DNA from: Micavibrio sp.
GTDB taxonomy: Bacteria > Pseudomonadota > Alphaproteobacteria > Micavibrionales > UBA2020
Length of the DNA: 64,000 nt
Direction of reading: 5' to 3'
Assembly (NCBI GenBank): GCA_028283745.1
Contig: JAPWJZ010000004.1
Span: forward strand, 124,001 to 188,000
Shown here: one piece after another, positions 1-8,193 of the stretch
Layout of the letters: each line of letters opens with the position of its first letter
Numbering within the stretch: position 1 is the first letter of the stretch
Notes under the pieces: model-generated
What the model was told of the DNA's origin: nothing
The model's input: only the letters and a program-made list of their open reading frames with translations
Databases searched by the model: none
Made by a program: the position numbers and the translations under genes

Positions 1-1
1 A

Positions 2-58
2 AACGGCAAGGCCGACCTGCATAAAAAACTGGACGATTATATGAAGACCGCCGCCTAA
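2..58 (+). CDS. C-terminal end of an unidentified protein (partial)
   Basis: An open frame enters from the left edge and ends with TAA at 56-58. It encodes the last 18 residues of a protein, ending KLDDYMKTAA, which looks like a charged helical tail. Too little is present to identify the family. A hairpin follows directly, which supports this being a true gene end. Confidence 0.5.
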   Translation, partial: NGKADLHKKLDDYMKTAA

Positions 59-72
59 CCGCGGAAGGGAAA

Positions 73-93
73 AAGCCGCGTAACTTGCGGCTT
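73..93. terminator. Hairpin between convergent genes
   Basis: AAGCCGC at 73-79 pairs with GCGGCTT at 87-93 around a 7-base loop. It lies between the plus-strand gene ending at 58 and the minus-strand gene ending at 92. There is no long T-run on either side, so it would be a weak bidirectional terminator at best. Confidence 0.45.
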
Positions 94-1741
94 AAGGCTG
101 AGGACCAGACGCCGCCTTGCGCTTGATTGCGGGGGCGGCGTTTGAATTTGCCGCCTTCGGCGCGGGTGCGGCGGGCACGGGCGTGTGGAAAATGCGCACA
201 TCCGCAATCGGCATCGCGGGCTGGCCTGCATTTGCGCCGTGGCAGACGAGGCCTTCTTTTTCGAAGGCGGCGCGGTTGGCGTCCGTCAGCGCGACAGGGC
301 CCTTCTCCGGCTTCTGGTTCATGACCAGCACAATATCGGCCTTTTTCACGTTGGTATCGGCATCGATGAATTCGACACGGACGCGGATAAGGCCGCCATC
401 CTGAATGGTGCCGTATTCCTTCATCACAGGGCGGCAATTATCCAGCTGCAGGTCTTCCTTCAGCTGGTTTAGGTCGCGGATGCGGTTTGAGATATCGCGC
501 GTCGTGCCCTGCAGCGCTTCCAGCTTCTGCCAGTCGGCGGGCGATACCTGCCCTTTAAAAACGCCGTTCTGCTTTTCATTGCAGAATTCATAGCCCATCT
601 GCATATAGCTAGAGTTGCCGCCAAGGACGGAAAGTGCGTAATTGCGGATAGAAATTTCCGCCGTTGCCTTGTCCTGCCGTGCGGTGTCGTTGAAAATTTT
701 GGACAGCGGCTTTTTAATTGCCCCCGCCAGCGTATCCACCGTGTCATGCGTATCGGGGGAGCCGGCGCCGCCGTATTTCGACATTTTCTGCACGCGCGGT
801 ACTTCATCCTTCGGCATCCAGTCGGATTTAAAATCCCACCAGAAGAAGCCGAGCATGCCAAGGTCAAACGCCGGGCGGTCATTGCCGTTATCATCGGTAA
901 TGACCGCGTTGGACAGGCGCTGCACTTTATTCTGGTCGAGGCACAGCGTTTCCGCCATGAAAACCGTTTCGGGTACGCGTGAATGCGCGTAAGTAATCAA
1001 TTCCTGCCAGCTTTCCGGCGGGATAAGATAGGCGGCATCACAGCGGAAGTTAGTGAAACCGTTGTCGATATGCCAATCAATAACCTGCTTGAACAGGCCC
1101 TTGTGGTTTTCATCCCCGTATACAAAATAACGGCGCGCTTCGGGGGATGAATAGTTTACCTGCGCCACATCCGTCCACGGATCTTCAGCGGGCCCGCCGA
1201 ACAACAGGCCAAGGTTTTCGGTGCGGCGAAACTTGAAGTGCATTTGCTTGGTTTCATCGCCGTCTTTATATGACATGCCGATGACCTTGCCGCTATCGCT
1301 GTGAATAACGTCGTATTTGCCGTTTACCTTGGCTTTAAGCGCATCAATAGCTGCATTTTCTTCAAACACCAGTGGGTGGTCGGCTGCAACATGGTTAAAA
1401 ACAAGGTCGGCATAAAGGCTGATGCCTTTTTCCTTCGCCTGCGCCGCGAAATGGCGCAGGTGCTCGCGGTCGCGCTCCGCATCGCCGCAGGAAAATTCGG
1501 GGTCGAGCTTGAAATGATCTCGCGCGGCGTAATAACTGCCGCCCAGAACTTTGTCGGTATTGTGGACTTTCTTCTCAATCCCGCTGGTGACCGACATGGG
1601 GCTGAACCACAGCGCGTTGAATTTCATGTCGGCGGCGCTATCAAGCAGCCACGAGTTTCCATCCGGCGTATCCATACCCGACCAATCGCGGATGGAGCCC
1701 GTCAGCCTCGGCGGTACGTAATAAATGCGATGACCCGTCAC
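92..1741 (-). CDS. GH13 alpha-amylase-family protein
   Basis: A 549-residue glycoside hydrolase family 13 protein that probably acts on alpha-glucans or malto-oligosaccharides. All four GH13 motifs are visible: DLVFNH (residues 112-117), FRCDAAY (232-238, nucleophile D235), MAETL (acid/base E264) and DTHD (about 330-333), where the usual NHD asparagine is replaced by threonine. No signal peptide is evident, so it is probably cytoplasmic. The C-terminal 30 residues are Ala/Pro/Lys-rich and probably disordered. The start is GTG with no clear Shine-Dalgarno. It is divergent from the alpha-glucosidase and trehalase genes, which suggests a shared role in alpha-glucan or trehalose turnover. Exact specificity cannot be read from the sequence. 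Confidence 0.85.
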   Translation of the reverse strand: MTGHRIYYVPPRLTGSIRDWSGMDTPDGNSWLLDSAADMKFNALWFSPMSVTSGIEKKVHNTDKVLGGSYYAARDHFKLDPEFSCGDAERDREHLRHFAAQAKEKGISLYADLVFNHVAADHPLVFEENAAIDALKAKVNGKYDVIHSDSGKVIGMSYKDGDETKQMHFKFRRTENLGLLFGGPAEDPWTDVAQVNYSSPEARRYFVYGDENHKGLFKQVIDWHIDNGFTNFRCDAAYLIPPESWQELITYAHSRVPETVFMAETLCLDQNKVQRLSNAVITDDNGNDRPAFDLGMLGFFWWDFKSDWMPKDEVPRVQKMSKYGGAGSPDTHDTVDTLAGAIKKPLSKIFNDTARQDKATAEISIRNYALSVLGGNSSYMQMGYEFCNEKQNGVFKGQVSPADWQKLEALQGTTRDISNRIRDLNQLKEDLQLDNCRPVMKEYGTIQDGGLIRVRVEFIDADTNVKKADIVLVMNQKPEKGPVALTDANRAAFEKEGLVCHGANAGQPAMPIADVRIFHTPVPAAPAPKAANSNAAPAIKRKAASGPQP

Positions 1742-1770
1742 GAAACAACTCTGCTGAATTTTATTATTGC

Positions 1771-1798
1771 ATTATAGTAACCAAAACCGCGCCCAAGA
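1771..1798 (-). promoter_or_regulatory. Candidate promoter for the GH13 amylase-family gene
   Basis: On the minus strand a perfect TATAAT (complement of 1771-1776) lies about 30 bases upstream of the GTG start. A weak -35 (CTTGGG or TTGGGC) sits 15-16 bases further upstream. It lies in the 152-base divergent region between the two GH13 genes. Confidence 0.5.
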
Positions 1799-1893
1799 CA
1801 ACCGCTTTGCGCTGGCAAAAGTTTCATTCTTGCCGTAATTTCAATACTGCACCGCAGCAGAATTATTGCAGCGCAACAAACTCCAGCTTTGAA

Positions 1894-3546
1894 ATGGTGA
1901 TGGCCATGACCGCACAACCCGCAAAAATATCGACGCAAAAAGAAGCCGGCACCGAATGGTGGCGCGGCGCAGTGCTGTACCAAATTTACCCGCGCAGCTT
2001 CATGGACAGCAATGGCGACGGCATTGGCGACCTGAAAGGCATCACACAGAAACTCGACTACGTGAAATCGCTCGGCGTGGATGGCGTATGGCTATCCCCC
2101 TTCTTCACCTCGCCCATGGCGGACTTTGGCTATGACGTTGCCGATTACAAGGGCATTGACCCCATTTTTGGCACGCTTGCCGATTGCGACGAGATGATTA
2201 CGGAGATGCACAAGCGCGGCCTGAAGCTTGTCATCGACATCGTCCTTAATCACAGCTCCGACAAGCACCCGTGGTTTATTGACAGCCGCAAGGACAAAAC
2301 CAGCGCGAAGGCCGACTGGTATGTCTGGGCCGACCCGAAGGCGGATGGATCCCCGCCCAACAACTGGCTGTCCGTCTTTGGCGGTTCGGCGTGGGAATTT
2401 GACCCCGGCCGCGGTCAATATTATTACCACCAGTTTTTGAAGCAGCAGCCTGACCTTAACATCCGCAACGCGGAAGTGCAGGAAGAACTGCTGGCGACCG
2501 CCAAGTGGTGGCTGGACCGCGGCGTTGACGGCTTCCGCATGGATGCGCTGCCGCACTGCATCCACGATGCGCAATTGCGTGACAACCCCGCCCGCCCGCT
2601 GTCGAAGGGAGATGGCAAATCAACCATCCACCCCTATTCCATGCAGTGGCACAAGTACGACAAAACCCAGCCGGAAATGATTCCGTTCCTTAAAAAATTC
2701 CGCGCCCTGACCGACCAGTACAAAGACTGCATGCTGGTCGCCGAAGTGAACGACGACAAAACCGTTGAAACCACAATTGAATACACCAACGGCCCGGAAA
2801 TGCTGCATACAGCCTATGACTTTTCATTGCTGACGCATGAATATTCATCTGCCTACCTGCGCCGCAAGGTGGAGGAATTTTTTGCAACCGAGCATGATGC
2901 ATGGCCCAGCTGGGCGCTTTCAAACCATGACAGCATCCGCGTTGCAACGCGCTGGGCCGCAAACGACAAGCCGGATGTACGCCAGACGAAAATGCTGGTC
3001 GCCATGCTGACGTCCCTGCGCGGTTCATCGTTTATTTACCAAGGCGAGGAACTGGGCCTGACGGAAGCGGAAATTCCGCCCGAAAAGCGGCAGGACCCCG
3101 GCATCGGTTCCACCGGCACGGGGCGGGATGGTTGCCGCACGCCCATGCCATGGAACGGGGCGGAGAAGAACGCAGGGTTCACGGCAGCAAATGGCGGCTG
3201 GCTGCCCGTGCCTGCCGAACACGCAGCCATGGCCGCCATGTCGCAGAATAATGACCCCAATTCCATGCTCAACTTCACGCGCCACTTCCTGCAATGGCGC
3301 AAACAGCATGCGGCGCTGCTGCGTGGCACGATTGCATTTGAGGATGCCGACAAAAACGTCGTCGCCTTCACCCGCGAGGTTGCGGGCGAAAAACTATTCT
3401 GCGCCTTTAACCTGTCGCCCGGCACCGTCACGATTCCGCTGGAAGCCGGCTATGTGACGCTGGATGGCCACGGCCTGGCCGCGAAGACGCAAGGCCAGTC
3501 CGTCGAGCTGCCCGCCTTTGGCGGTTACTTCGGGAAGAAGGGGTAA
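1894..3546 (+). CDS. GH13 alpha-glucosidase
   Basis: About 550 residues, a typical length for oligo-1,6-glucosidase/alpha-glucosidase enzymes that release glucose from malto- or isomalto-oligosaccharides. The N-terminus carries the family signature WWRGAVLYQIYPRSF. Catalytic motifs are DIVLNH (115-120), GFRMD with nucleophile D217, the LVAEV acid/base E284, and NHD (344-346). No signal peptide is visible, so it is probably cytoplasmic. The frame is open upstream to a TTG at 1807, but family alignment favours one of the clustered ATGs at 1894, 1900 or 1906. None has a strong ribosome site. The trehalase gene starts three bases after its stop, so the two form an operon. Confidence 0.9.
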   Translation: MVMAMTAQPAKISTQKEAGTEWWRGAVLYQIYPRSFMDSNGDGIGDLKGITQKLDYVKSLGVDGVWLSPFFTSPMADFGYDVADYKGIDPIFGTLADCDEMITEMHKRGLKLVIDIVLNHSSDKHPWFIDSRKDKTSAKADWYVWADPKADGSPPNNWLSVFGGSAWEFDPGRGQYYYHQFLKQQPDLNIRNAEVQEELLATAKWWLDRGVDGFRMDALPHCIHDAQLRDNPARPLSKGDGKSTIHPYSMQWHKYDKTQPEMIPFLKKFRALTDQYKDCMLVAEVNDDKTVETTIEYTNGPEMLHTAYDFSLLTHEYSSAYLRRKVEEFFATEHDAWPSWALSNHDSIRVATRWAANDKPDVRQTKMLVAMLTSLRGSSFIYQGEELGLTEAEIPPEKRQDPGIGSTGTGRDGCRTPMPWNGAEKNAGFTAANGGWLPVPAEHAAMAAMSQNNDPNSMLNFTRHFLQWRKQHAALLRGTIAFEDADKNVVAFTREVAGEKLFCAFNLSPGTVTIPLEAGYVTLDGHGLAAKTQGQSVELPAFGGYFGKKG

Positions 3547-3549
3547 ACA

Positions 3550-5052
3550 ATGACCGACGCGTTTCAGGAAACGATTGACGATACGCCGCGCCGCCTGCTG
3601 CGCGCCACGCTTGGCAAAAACAGCGGCGACCCGAAGCTGGATGGCACGCCGTCCACCGTCTACGTCGCGCCCGCCGATAACGCCAGCGCGCTGGCCCGCG
3701 TTGCGGACCCCGCGCAAGTTCAGGTCTTCGACCCCGCGACGGAATCAGCGCAATTCCTGCGGCATGACGCGCCGCACGGGCTTTTGTACCTGCCCTACCC
3801 CTACCTTGTGCCGGGCGGCAGGTTCAACGAAATGTACGGGTGGGATACCGCCTTCCCCGTTTTCGCCTGGGCAGATGACTTGCCCCAGATGATGCGGGAG
3901 CAGGTGGATAACCAGCTGTACCAAATTCGCATGTACGGCAAAGTATTGAACGCCAACCGCACTTATTACCTGTCACGTTCCCAGCCGCCGCTGATTGCCG
4001 CCATGGTGCTGCGTGTTTTCAAAGCCGCACAAAACCGCGACTGGAAGGAATTTGACCCCGACGGCGTCTTTGACAGTGCAGGCGCATGGCTTGCCGCCGC
4101 GTATGCCGACCTTACCGCCTACCACACCTACTGGACGAGCGGCGACCGCCTGGCAGATGGCGGCCCCCTGTCCCGCTACTGGGATGAAGGGGACGGCGCC
4201 GCCGCCGAGGTAATGTTGGGAGAGCCCGGCCACTACGACCACGCCATAGAACATTTCCGCATGCGCCTGTCGCAGGACGGCGCAGATGAAGCGGAAATTG
4301 CGCTGTTCTATAACAGCCGCGCCGAAAAGCTGAACCCGTTGTACTTCCGCGCGGACCGCGCCATGCGGGCATCGGGGCTGGACCCGACAGGTCACTGGGG
4401 CTATGGCGGGCTGCAATGCCTGTTCCATGCGCCCGTGTGCCTGAACGCGCTGCTGTACCAGATGGAAAAAGACATGACGGAAATTGCAGGCCTGCTTGGC
4501 CGCGCCGATGAAGCCCCCGCGTGGAAAGACAAGGCCGCCAAACGCCGCGCCTTCATGAAGGAACATTTGCTGGACCGCGAGACGGGCATTTTTCACGATT
4601 ATAACTTCCGCACCAAAAAGCTGAACACCGAACCCTTCGCCACCTTCTTCCATGCCTTGTGGGCAGGGCTATACGAAGGCGAAGCCACACTGGCCGCAAA
4701 GGCCGCGCAAGCGGTGCTGGAAAAGCTGGAAGCGCCGTATGGCCTGCTCACCTCCAACCACATCAGCGGCAGCCAGTGGGATGCGCCATATGGCTGGCCG
4801 CCCCTGCAATACTTCGCCTTTGAGGGGCTGAACCGCGCGGGGCTGCAGGCGGCAGGCAAGCGCATTGCCGATAAATTCCTGAAGCTTGCGCAAACCGTTT
4901 TTTCCGATAACAACGCCCTGTTTGAAAAGTACAACATGCAATACGGCAACGCGGAGGTCAGCGTTGTAAACGGGTATAGCATCAACGTATCGGAAAAAGG
5001 CACCTTCCTGTGGACCGCAGCGGTATTGAAGCTGGCGCAGGGCATGAAATAG
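3550..5052 (+). CDS. GH37 trehalase-family protein
   Basis: A 500-residue trehalase-like (alpha/alpha)6-barrel enzyme, expected to cleave trehalose to two glucoses. Both trehalase signatures are present: PGGRFNEMYGWD (88-99) and QWDAPYGW (409-416). The likely catalytic acid is D278 in SGLDPTGHW, which replaces the usual SGWDFSSRW, and the base is E459 in FEKYN. The active-site segment is divergent, so another alpha-glucoside could be the substrate. No signal peptide is visible. It starts three bases after the alpha-glucosidase stop and ends four bases before the dehydratase start. With glucokinase nearby it fits a trehalose-to-glucose-6-phosphate route. Confidence 0.85.
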   Translation: MTDAFQETIDDTPRRLLRATLGKNSGDPKLDGTPSTVYVAPADNASALARVADPAQVQVFDPATESAQFLRHDAPHGLLYLPYPYLVPGGRFNEMYGWDTAFPVFAWADDLPQMMREQVDNQLYQIRMYGKVLNANRTYYLSRSQPPLIAAMVLRVFKAAQNRDWKEFDPDGVFDSAGAWLAAAYADLTAYHTYWTSGDRLADGGPLSRYWDEGDGAAAEVMLGEPGHYDHAIEHFRMRLSQDGADEAEIALFYNSRAEKLNPLYFRADRAMRASGLDPTGHWGYGGLQCLFHAPVCLNALLYQMEKDMTEIAGLLGRADEAPAWKDKAAKRRAFMKEHLLDRETGIFHDYNFRTKKLNTEPFATFFHALWAGLYEGEATLAAKAAQAVLEKLEAPYGLLTSNHISGSQWDAPYGWPPLQYFAFEGLNRAGLQAAGKRIADKFLKLAQTVFSDNNALFEKYNMQYGNAEVSVVNGYSINVSEKGTFLWTAAVLKLAQGMK

Positions 5053-5056
5053 CGCC

Positions 5057-6052
5057 ATGAAGCCGCAAGCCGTCGAAATAGCCGCCACCCGCTTAAAGTC
5101 GCACATTACGCGCACGCCCATTCTGCGGTCGCGCCTGCTGGACCGCTTTTTAGGCTGCGAAATTCACTTTAAAAATGAAGGCGCGCAAAAGGTCGGCGCC
5201 TTCAAGGCCCGCGGCGCTTTGAATACGCTGCTGGCCTTGAAAGAACGCAAGCAAACGCCGCTGGAGGTTGTTGCCTACAGTTCCGGCAACCATGCGCAGG
5301 CGGTGGCCTGGGCATCGCGCCACCTTGGCATCAAGTCGACCATCATTATTCCGGCCGGCGCATCGCGCGTTAAAATTGCGGCAACGCGCGCATATGGCGC
5401 TGAAGTCGTCATCGCCCGTTCCCGCGCCGAGGCGGAGGACATGGCAAAAAGCCGCGCCGGCGTTGATGGCAGCTTTTTGCTGCCGCCCTATGACCATGAC
5501 GATGTGATTGCAGGGCAAGGCACTGCCGCGCTTGAAGCGTGGGAAGACTTGAAGGGCGGCGAAGGCGGCAGCTATGATGCCGTATTCGCGCCCTGCGGCG
5601 GCGGCGGCCTGCTGTCCGGCACGTTCCTCGCAACGCGCATTTTCTCGGCCGAGACCAAAATTTTTGCCGCCGAGCCCGCCATGGCGAATGATGCCGCGCG
5701 GTCTTACAATACCGGTAAAATATTCCGCTTCAACGATGCGCCAAAGACGATTGCGGATGGCGCACGCACGTTAAGCGTTTCCGACCGCACCTTCCATTAC
5801 CTTGACCAGCTGGACGGGTTCTACGAAATATCCGAAGCGGATATTTTATACTGGAGCCAATGGATGATGCATTTGCTGAAAGTAACAGTGGAACCCACCG
5901 CCGCGCTTGGCATGGCCGCCGCGCACCAATGGCTGCGGGAAGGCAACCGCGACAAGAAAATTCTTGTCATGCTGTCCGGCGCGAACCTTGATTCCGATAC
6001 CTACGCTGCCATCTGGGCGGAAGACCACTTAAGCCGCCTGCCCGCGCTTTGA
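5057..6052 (+). CDS. PLP-dependent threonine/serine dehydratase-like enzyme
   Basis: A 331-residue fold-type II PLP enzyme of the threonine dehydratase/serine racemase group. The PLP lysine is K50 in VGAFKARGA. The SSGNHAQAVAWA motif and the glycine-rich CGGGGLLSG phosphate loop follow. There is no C-terminal ACT domain, so it matches catabolic rather than biosynthetic, isoleucine-regulated enzymes. It lies four bases after the trehalase stop, probably the last gene of that operon, though the metabolic link is unclear. It converges on glk with a gap of only four bases. The exact substrate (Thr, Ser, or hydroxy-amino acids such as hydroxyaspartate) cannot be settled. Confidence 0.8.
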   Translation: MKPQAVEIAATRLKSHITRTPILRSRLLDRFLGCEIHFKNEGAQKVGAFKARGALNTLLALKERKQTPLEVVAYSSGNHAQAVAWASRHLGIKSTIIIPAGASRVKIAATRAYGAEVVIARSRAEAEDMAKSRAGVDGSFLLPPYDHDDVIAGQGTAALEAWEDLKGGEGGSYDAVFAPCGGGGLLSGTFLATRIFSAETKIFAAEPAMANDAARSYNTGKIFRFNDAPKTIADGARTLSVSDRTFHYLDQLDGFYEISEADILYWSQWMMHLLKVTVEPTAALGMAAAHQWLREGNRDKKILVMLSGANLDSDTYAAIWAEDHLSRLPAL

Positions 6053-6056
6053 AACA

Positions 6057-6992
6057 TCAGGCGATATACTTCAGGCCCTCAAGCCCCGGATACGGGTGCG
6101 TGACGACAAAGCTCGGAATACGCTCGAGGTAGTCGCGGAAGCGGCCCTTGGCAAGGAAGCTTTCGCGGAAGCGCGACCGGGTAAAATAATCGCCCAGTTG
6201 CGGCACAATGCCGCCCGCAATATACACGCCGCCCATGGCGCCGTAGCTTAAGGCCAGATTTCCCGCGCAAACACCCAGCAAATGGCAGAACAAATCCAGC
6301 ACTTCCGCCGAAACCTTGCATGAACCATCAAGCGCGGCCTTGGTGATTTCCGCCGGTGATTTTTCCGGCAGGTCGAGGCCGTCAACGCCGCAAATGGCAT
6401 GGTAAAGGTTGACAAGCCCCTTACCGGAAACCACGCGCTCTGCCGAGATATGGCTATATTTGCTGACCTTCAGCCATTCAAACAGCGCGAATTCGCGGGC
6501 ATCGGTCGCGGGCATGGTGACGTGGCCGCCTTCGGTGGCGACCGGAACGGGTTTGCCATCTGCAAATACCACGCCGGCAACCCCCAGCCCCGTGCCGGGG
6601 CCGATGATGCCGATGGGCATGTTCCGCTGCGCTTCACCCGCGCCAACCTTGAACATGTCGTCCTTGCCAAGGTAGGGCACGGCATAGGCCAGCGCCGTAA
6701 AGTCGTTAATCACACGCAGCTGCTTCAGGCCAATGCTATGGCCGGTATCCTTGATCGAAAAGGCCCAGACATGATTGGTCATGGAAACATTGTCGGAACC
6801 ATCCAGCGGCGTTGCGACGGCGAAGGCGCCTGCTTCCGGCTTTGCGCCATTGTCGCGCAAATAGGTATTGGCGGCTTCCGCAAGGCTCGGGAAATCGGCG
6901 CAGCCCAACACGCGAATATCGCTGATGGTGCCGTCTTTCACCATCGCAAAGCGGGCATTGGTGCCGCCAATGTCGGCGATAATTTTGGTCAT
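6057..6992 (-). CDS. glk: Glucokinase
   Basis: ATP-dependent phosphorylation of glucose to glucose-6-phosphate. The protein is 311 residues, usual for the bacterial ROK-unrelated Glk family. Visible motifs are DIGGTNARFAMV at the N-terminus (phosphate-binding), VINDFTALAYA with the catalytic Asp, the GPGTGLGVAG loop, and EGGHVTMPA. The ATG at 6992 is chosen because a strong GAAGGAGG site lies just upstream and the N-terminus then matches the family. The frame is open further upstream, but that would overlap the preceding gene. It lies 31 bases downstream of the cystathionine gamma-synthase gene and converges on the dehydratase. It would act on glucose from the neighbouring glucosidases. Confidence 0.93.
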   Translation of the reverse strand: MTKIIADIGGTNARFAMVKDGTISDIRVLGCADFPSLAEAANTYLRDNGAKPEAGAFAVATPLDGSDNVSMTNHVWAFSIKDTGHSIGLKQLRVINDFTALAYAVPYLGKDDMFKVGAGEAQRNMPIGIIGPGTGLGVAGVVFADGKPVPVATEGGHVTMPATDAREFALFEWLKVSKYSHISAERVVSGKGLVNLYHAICGVDGLDLPEKSPAEITKAALDGSCKVSAEVLDLFCHLLGVCAGNLALSYGAMGGVYIAGGIVPQLGDYFTRSRFRESFLAKGRFRDYLERIPSFVVTHPYPGLEGLKYIA

Positions 6993-7023
6993 GATGCCTC
7001 CTTCAAGCTTTATGCTTTTGCCA

Positions 7024-8193
7024 TTACGCCTTTGCCAAGGCTTCATCAAGGTCAGAAATCAAATCATCGGCGCTTTCAATGCCGACCGACAGGCGGATAA
7101 GCCCGTCGCTGATGCCCAGCTTTTCACGCTGGTCTTTCGGCACGGAGGCGTGCGTCATGATGGCCGGATGCTCGATGAGGCTTTCAACGCCGCCAAGGCT
7201 TTCGGCGAGCGTGAAAATTTTGCAGGCCGACAGCATGCGGCGGGAGGATTCAATATCCCCCTTCACGATCGCGGTGATCATGCCGCCGAAGCCGCTCATT
7301 TGTTTTTTGGCAAGGCTGTGCTGCGGGTGGCTTTTAAGGCCGGGGTAATACACGCGCTCGATCTTCGGGTGTTTTTCCAGCCATTCGGCAATCGCTTGCG
7401 CGCTTTTGCAATGGCGCTCCATGCGCACGTCCAGCGTTTTCACGCCGCGCAGGGCAAGGAAGCTGTCAAAGGGGCCCAGAATGCCACCAGTCGCGTTCTG
7501 GATGAATTTCAGGCGGTCGATAAGGTCCTGGTTATCCCCCACCACGGCGACGCCGCCGATAATGTCGGAATGGCCGCCGATGTATTTGGTGGCCGAATGC
7601 ACGACAATATCAACACCAAGGTTCAGCGGGCGCTGGATGCAGGGCGTGGCGAAGGTATTATCCACCACCGTCAGCAGGTTGTTCTTTTTGGCCAGCGCCA
7701 CAACGGCCGCAATATCGGTCAGCTTCAGCAACGGGTTGGTCGGCGTTTCAATCCAGACCATCTTTGTTTCAGGGCGAATGGCGGCCAGAATATTCGCAGG
7801 GTCGGTCATGTCGACATACGAAACGTCAAGGCCCGCAGCGGGGCGGCGCACGCGTTCAAACAATCTATAGCTGCCGCCGTACAAATCATCCGACGCAATC
7901 ATGTGGCTGTTGGCGGGCAGCAGGTCGAGGATGGCGCACATGGCGGCAAGGCCGGAGCCGAAGCCGAAGCCCGCAGCGCCATCTTCCAAGTCCGCCAGCG
8001 CGCGCTCGAAAGCGAAGCGCGTGGGGTTGTGGCCGCGGGCGTAGACATAGCCTTTATGCTCCCCCGGCGCCTGCTGCGCGTAGGTGGACGTCTGGTATAT
8101 TGGCACGTTGACGGAACCCGTCGTCGGGTCGTTCTGCTGGCCGCCGTGAATGCAGCGGGTGGAAAAATCGCGGTTTTTGCGGTTGGTTGTCAT
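7024..8193 (-). CDS. Cystathionine gamma-synthase/gamma-lyase family protein
   Basis: A 389-residue Cys/Met-metabolism PLP enzyme. The PLP lysine is K203 in HSATKYIGGHSD. Other family motifs are YVYARGHNPTR, FGSGLAAM, and VDNTFATP. Its ATG overlaps the TGA of the upstream cystathionine beta-synthase gene by one base (TGATG), which indicates translational coupling. In that context a gamma-lyase releasing cysteine from cystathionine (reverse transsulfuration) is more likely than the synthase, but the sequence does not separate the two. It is probably cytoplasmic. Confidence 0.9.
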   Translation of the reverse strand: MTTNRKNRDFSTRCIHGGQQNDPTTGSVNVPIYQTSTYAQQAPGEHKGYVYARGHNPTRFAFERALADLEDGAAGFGFGSGLAAMCAILDLLPANSHMIASDDLYGGSYRLFERVRRPAAGLDVSYVDMTDPANILAAIRPETKMVWIETPTNPLLKLTDIAAVVALAKKNNLLTVVDNTFATPCIQRPLNLGVDIVVHSATKYIGGHSDIIGGVAVVGDNQDLIDRLKFIQNATGGILGPFDSFLALRGVKTLDVRMERHCKSAQAIAEWLEKHPKIERVYYPGLKSHPQHSLAKKQMSGFGGMITAIVKGDIESSRRMLSACKIFTLAESLGGVESLIEHPAIMTHASVPKDQREKLGISDGLIRLSVGIESADDLISDLDEALAKA

